Below, piece by piece: positions 62,809-64,000 of a stretch of DNA of 64,000 nt. Position numbers and translations under genes: made by a program. The DNA lies in contig NZ_CVPE01000005.1 of NCBI RefSeq assembly GCF_001049895.1, positions 434,001 through 498,000 on the forward strand, read 5' to 3'. The notes below the pieces were generated by a model. The model was not told where the DNA came from, ran no database searches, and saw only the letters and a program-made list of their open reading frames with translations. The first letter of the stretch is position 1; the number at the start of each line of letters is the position of its first letter. The stretch comes from Rubeoparvulum massiliense. GTDB lineage: Bacteria; Bacillota; Bacilli; Rubeoparvulales; Rubeoparvulaceae.

Positions 62809-64000
62809 TTGGAAAACTCAGTACTCTCTTTAGTACCACCGATTTTGGCACTGGTCATGGTTCTATTAACACGTCGTGTCCTTATCTCTCTTGGAGCAGG
62901 GATCTTCGTCGGTGCATTGATGCTTAGCTATGCAGATCTACCTGCAGGTAGCAGTCTGTGGGAAGGAATTCTCTCCAGTATCACGAGCAGCATCGTCATG
63001 ATCTATGAGATTGTCAAAGGATTGATTATCACTGATGGTGCATTAAACACATGGAATATGTATATCATCTTCTTCTTATTTTTACTGGGGATGATTACAT
63101 CACTCATCTCACTTTCTGGGGGAAGTCGTGCATTCGGAGAATGGGCGATGAAAAGAGTAAAAACCCGGGCTGGTGCACAATTGGTTGCTGTTATTCTCGG
63201 TTTAATCATCTTTATCGATGATTACTTTAATAGCCTTGCTGTTGGTAATGTTAGCCGCCCCATTACAGACCGTCACCATGTTCCACGGGCAAAGTTAGCA
63301 TATATCATTGATTCTACCTCTGCGCCTGTCTGCGTGATCTCGCCCATCTCTAGTTGGGGTGCCTACATCATGTCTATTATTGGTGGTATTTTCGTCACGC
63401 TACAAGTTACAGGGATAAGCGCATTAGGTGCCTTCCTGAAAATGATCCCGATGAATTTCTATGCTATTTTCACATTACTGTTGGTATTTGCATCGATCTT
63501 CTTCAACTTAAATCTTGGGAAGATGCGGGAGCATGAAGAACGGGCCATCCTTCATCACCAGCTTGTTGATCCAAGCAAAGGAAAGGTACCTGGTCAAAGC
63601 GATGTCATTGAGAGCAAAAATGGGAAAGTACGGGATCTTGTTCTCCCCATCATTGTTCTTATCGTTGCCACCGTCTCCTTTATGTTCGTAACAGGCGCCA
63701 ATGCCACAGAAGGCGAAGCAACTCTTCTTAAGATCTTTGAGAACACCGATGTTTCTGCATCACTTTTATACGGGGGACTCGCAGCCTTAGCGATTACGCT
63801 TCTACTCGCTTTCATGAAACGGATGCCCACTGCTCAAATTGTTGGGGGTATTGGAAGTGGAATCAAATCCATGGTCCCTGCTATTTCGATTCTATTCTTT
63901 GCCTGGACTATCATCGAAATCATCGGCCAGGTGGGAACAGGTGTCTATCTCGCTCATCTCATCGATGGTCGTATGAATGTTGCATTTCTACCCGTCTTAC
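62809..64000 (+). CDS. NhaC-family transporter, predicted lysine transporter (partial)
   Basis: A membrane transporter gene that starts with TTG, six bases after AAAAAAAGGAGG, and runs past the window end; 397 codons are visible without a stop. The product opens MENSVLSLVPPILALVMVL and has ten or more helices, with the NhaC-family signature FIDDYFNSLAVGNVSRPITD. NhaC proteins are usually called sodium/proton antiporters, but members behind lysine riboswitches have been proposed as lysine transporters (LysW type). Here the riboswitch is unmistakable and lysine is fermented, which supports lysine uptake. Confidence 0.88.
   Translation, partial: MENSVLSLVPPILALVMVLLTRRVLISLGAGIFVGALMLSYADLPAGSSLWEGILSSITSSIVMIYEIVKGLIITDGALNTWNMYIIFFLFLLGMITSLISLSGGSRAFGEWAMKRVKTRAGAQLVAVILGLIIFIDDYFNSLAVGNVSRPITDRHHVPRAKLAYIIDSTSAPVCVISPISSWGAYIMSIIGGIFVTLQVTGISALGAFLKMIPMNFYAIFTLLLVFASIFFNLNLGKMREHEERAILHHQLVDPSKGKVPGQSDVIESKNGKVRDLVLPIIVLIVATVSFMFVTGANATEGEATLLKIFENTDVSASLLYGGLAALAITLLLAFMKRMPTAQIVGGIGSGIKSMVPAISILFFAWTIIEIIGQVGTGVYLAHLIDGRMNVAFLPVL

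Noticed and set aside
62507-62927. Small plus-strand frames within and after the lysine riboswitch
   Set aside because: They overlap the aptamer, terminator and the true TTG start of the transporter in another frame.

Overview
The window looks like a chromosomal segment of a low-to-mid GC, endospore-type Bacillota (Bacillales-like) with an anaerobic, amino-acid-fermenting side. Reasons: many genes have their closest recognisable relatives in Bacillus (speE-speB-ywiB, pbpG, ykwC, ywhD, ywfO-type HD protein, hemQ, ecsAB, yneK, ywdK, ampS), ribosome binding sites are strong GGAGG types, starts are often TTG or GTG, and control uses T-boxes and other leader RNAs. No tRNA, rRNA, CRISPR array, phage or intact insertion sequence was seen.

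Region 1-9.5 kb (minus strand): the 5' part of map, then a lysine fermentation operon kdd-kamA-kamB-like-kamC-like-kamD-kamE, most junctions overlapping or a few bases apart, driven by a near-perfect sigma-54 promoter and preceded by its own PAS/AAA+/Fis activator. At the other end of the window (62.4-64 kb) a lysine riboswitch precedes a TTG-started NhaC-family gene, best read as a lysine transporter, so lysine uptake and lysine catabolism bracket the window. The later pathway genes kce and kal are not here.

Region 9.5-32.7 kb: polyamine genes, class A PBP, ykwC-like dehydrogenase, an orphan Dam-type methylase, NikR, an HD hydrolase, an RluA synthase, HtrA with a neighbouring two-component system, HemQ, a DUF4015 lipoprotein with EcsAB, a P1-family aminopeptidase overlapping a PAS kinase gene, an ATP-grasp ligase and a cyclophilin. 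Region 32.7-36.2 kb: two tandem, diverged dcu-type C4-dicarboxylate transporter genes, each with an FNR/CRP-type box centred about 41.5 bp before its expected start.

Region 36.3-51.5 kb is rich in leader RNA. A thioredoxin-like gene has a CsoR/CstR-like palindrome over its start site. A CDF metal exporter has a perfect palindrome at its promoter and a four-way-junction leader ending in a terminator, like the NiCo class. glyQS has a glycine T-box. A GNAT acetyltransferase plus MccF-like S66 peptidase operon sits behind a ykkC-family riboswitch. An NSS amino acid transporter has a T-box whose specifier reads UUC (Phe). I consider the GNAT/MccF-like operon under a ykkC-type RNA the most novel candidate: it may be a detoxification module for aminoacyl-nucleotide (microcin C-like) toxins.

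Region 51.5-62.1 kb (minus strand): purC; an ABC exporter with a two-component system and 11-bp-spaced operator repeats; a heme-binding ethylbenzene-dehydrogenase-like membrane protein with a partner; and, upstream, a PhnD-like lipoprotein, a Cys-containing histidine kinase and a NarL-type regulator. These last three probably form a three-component sensor for an oxyanion or other respiratory substrate.
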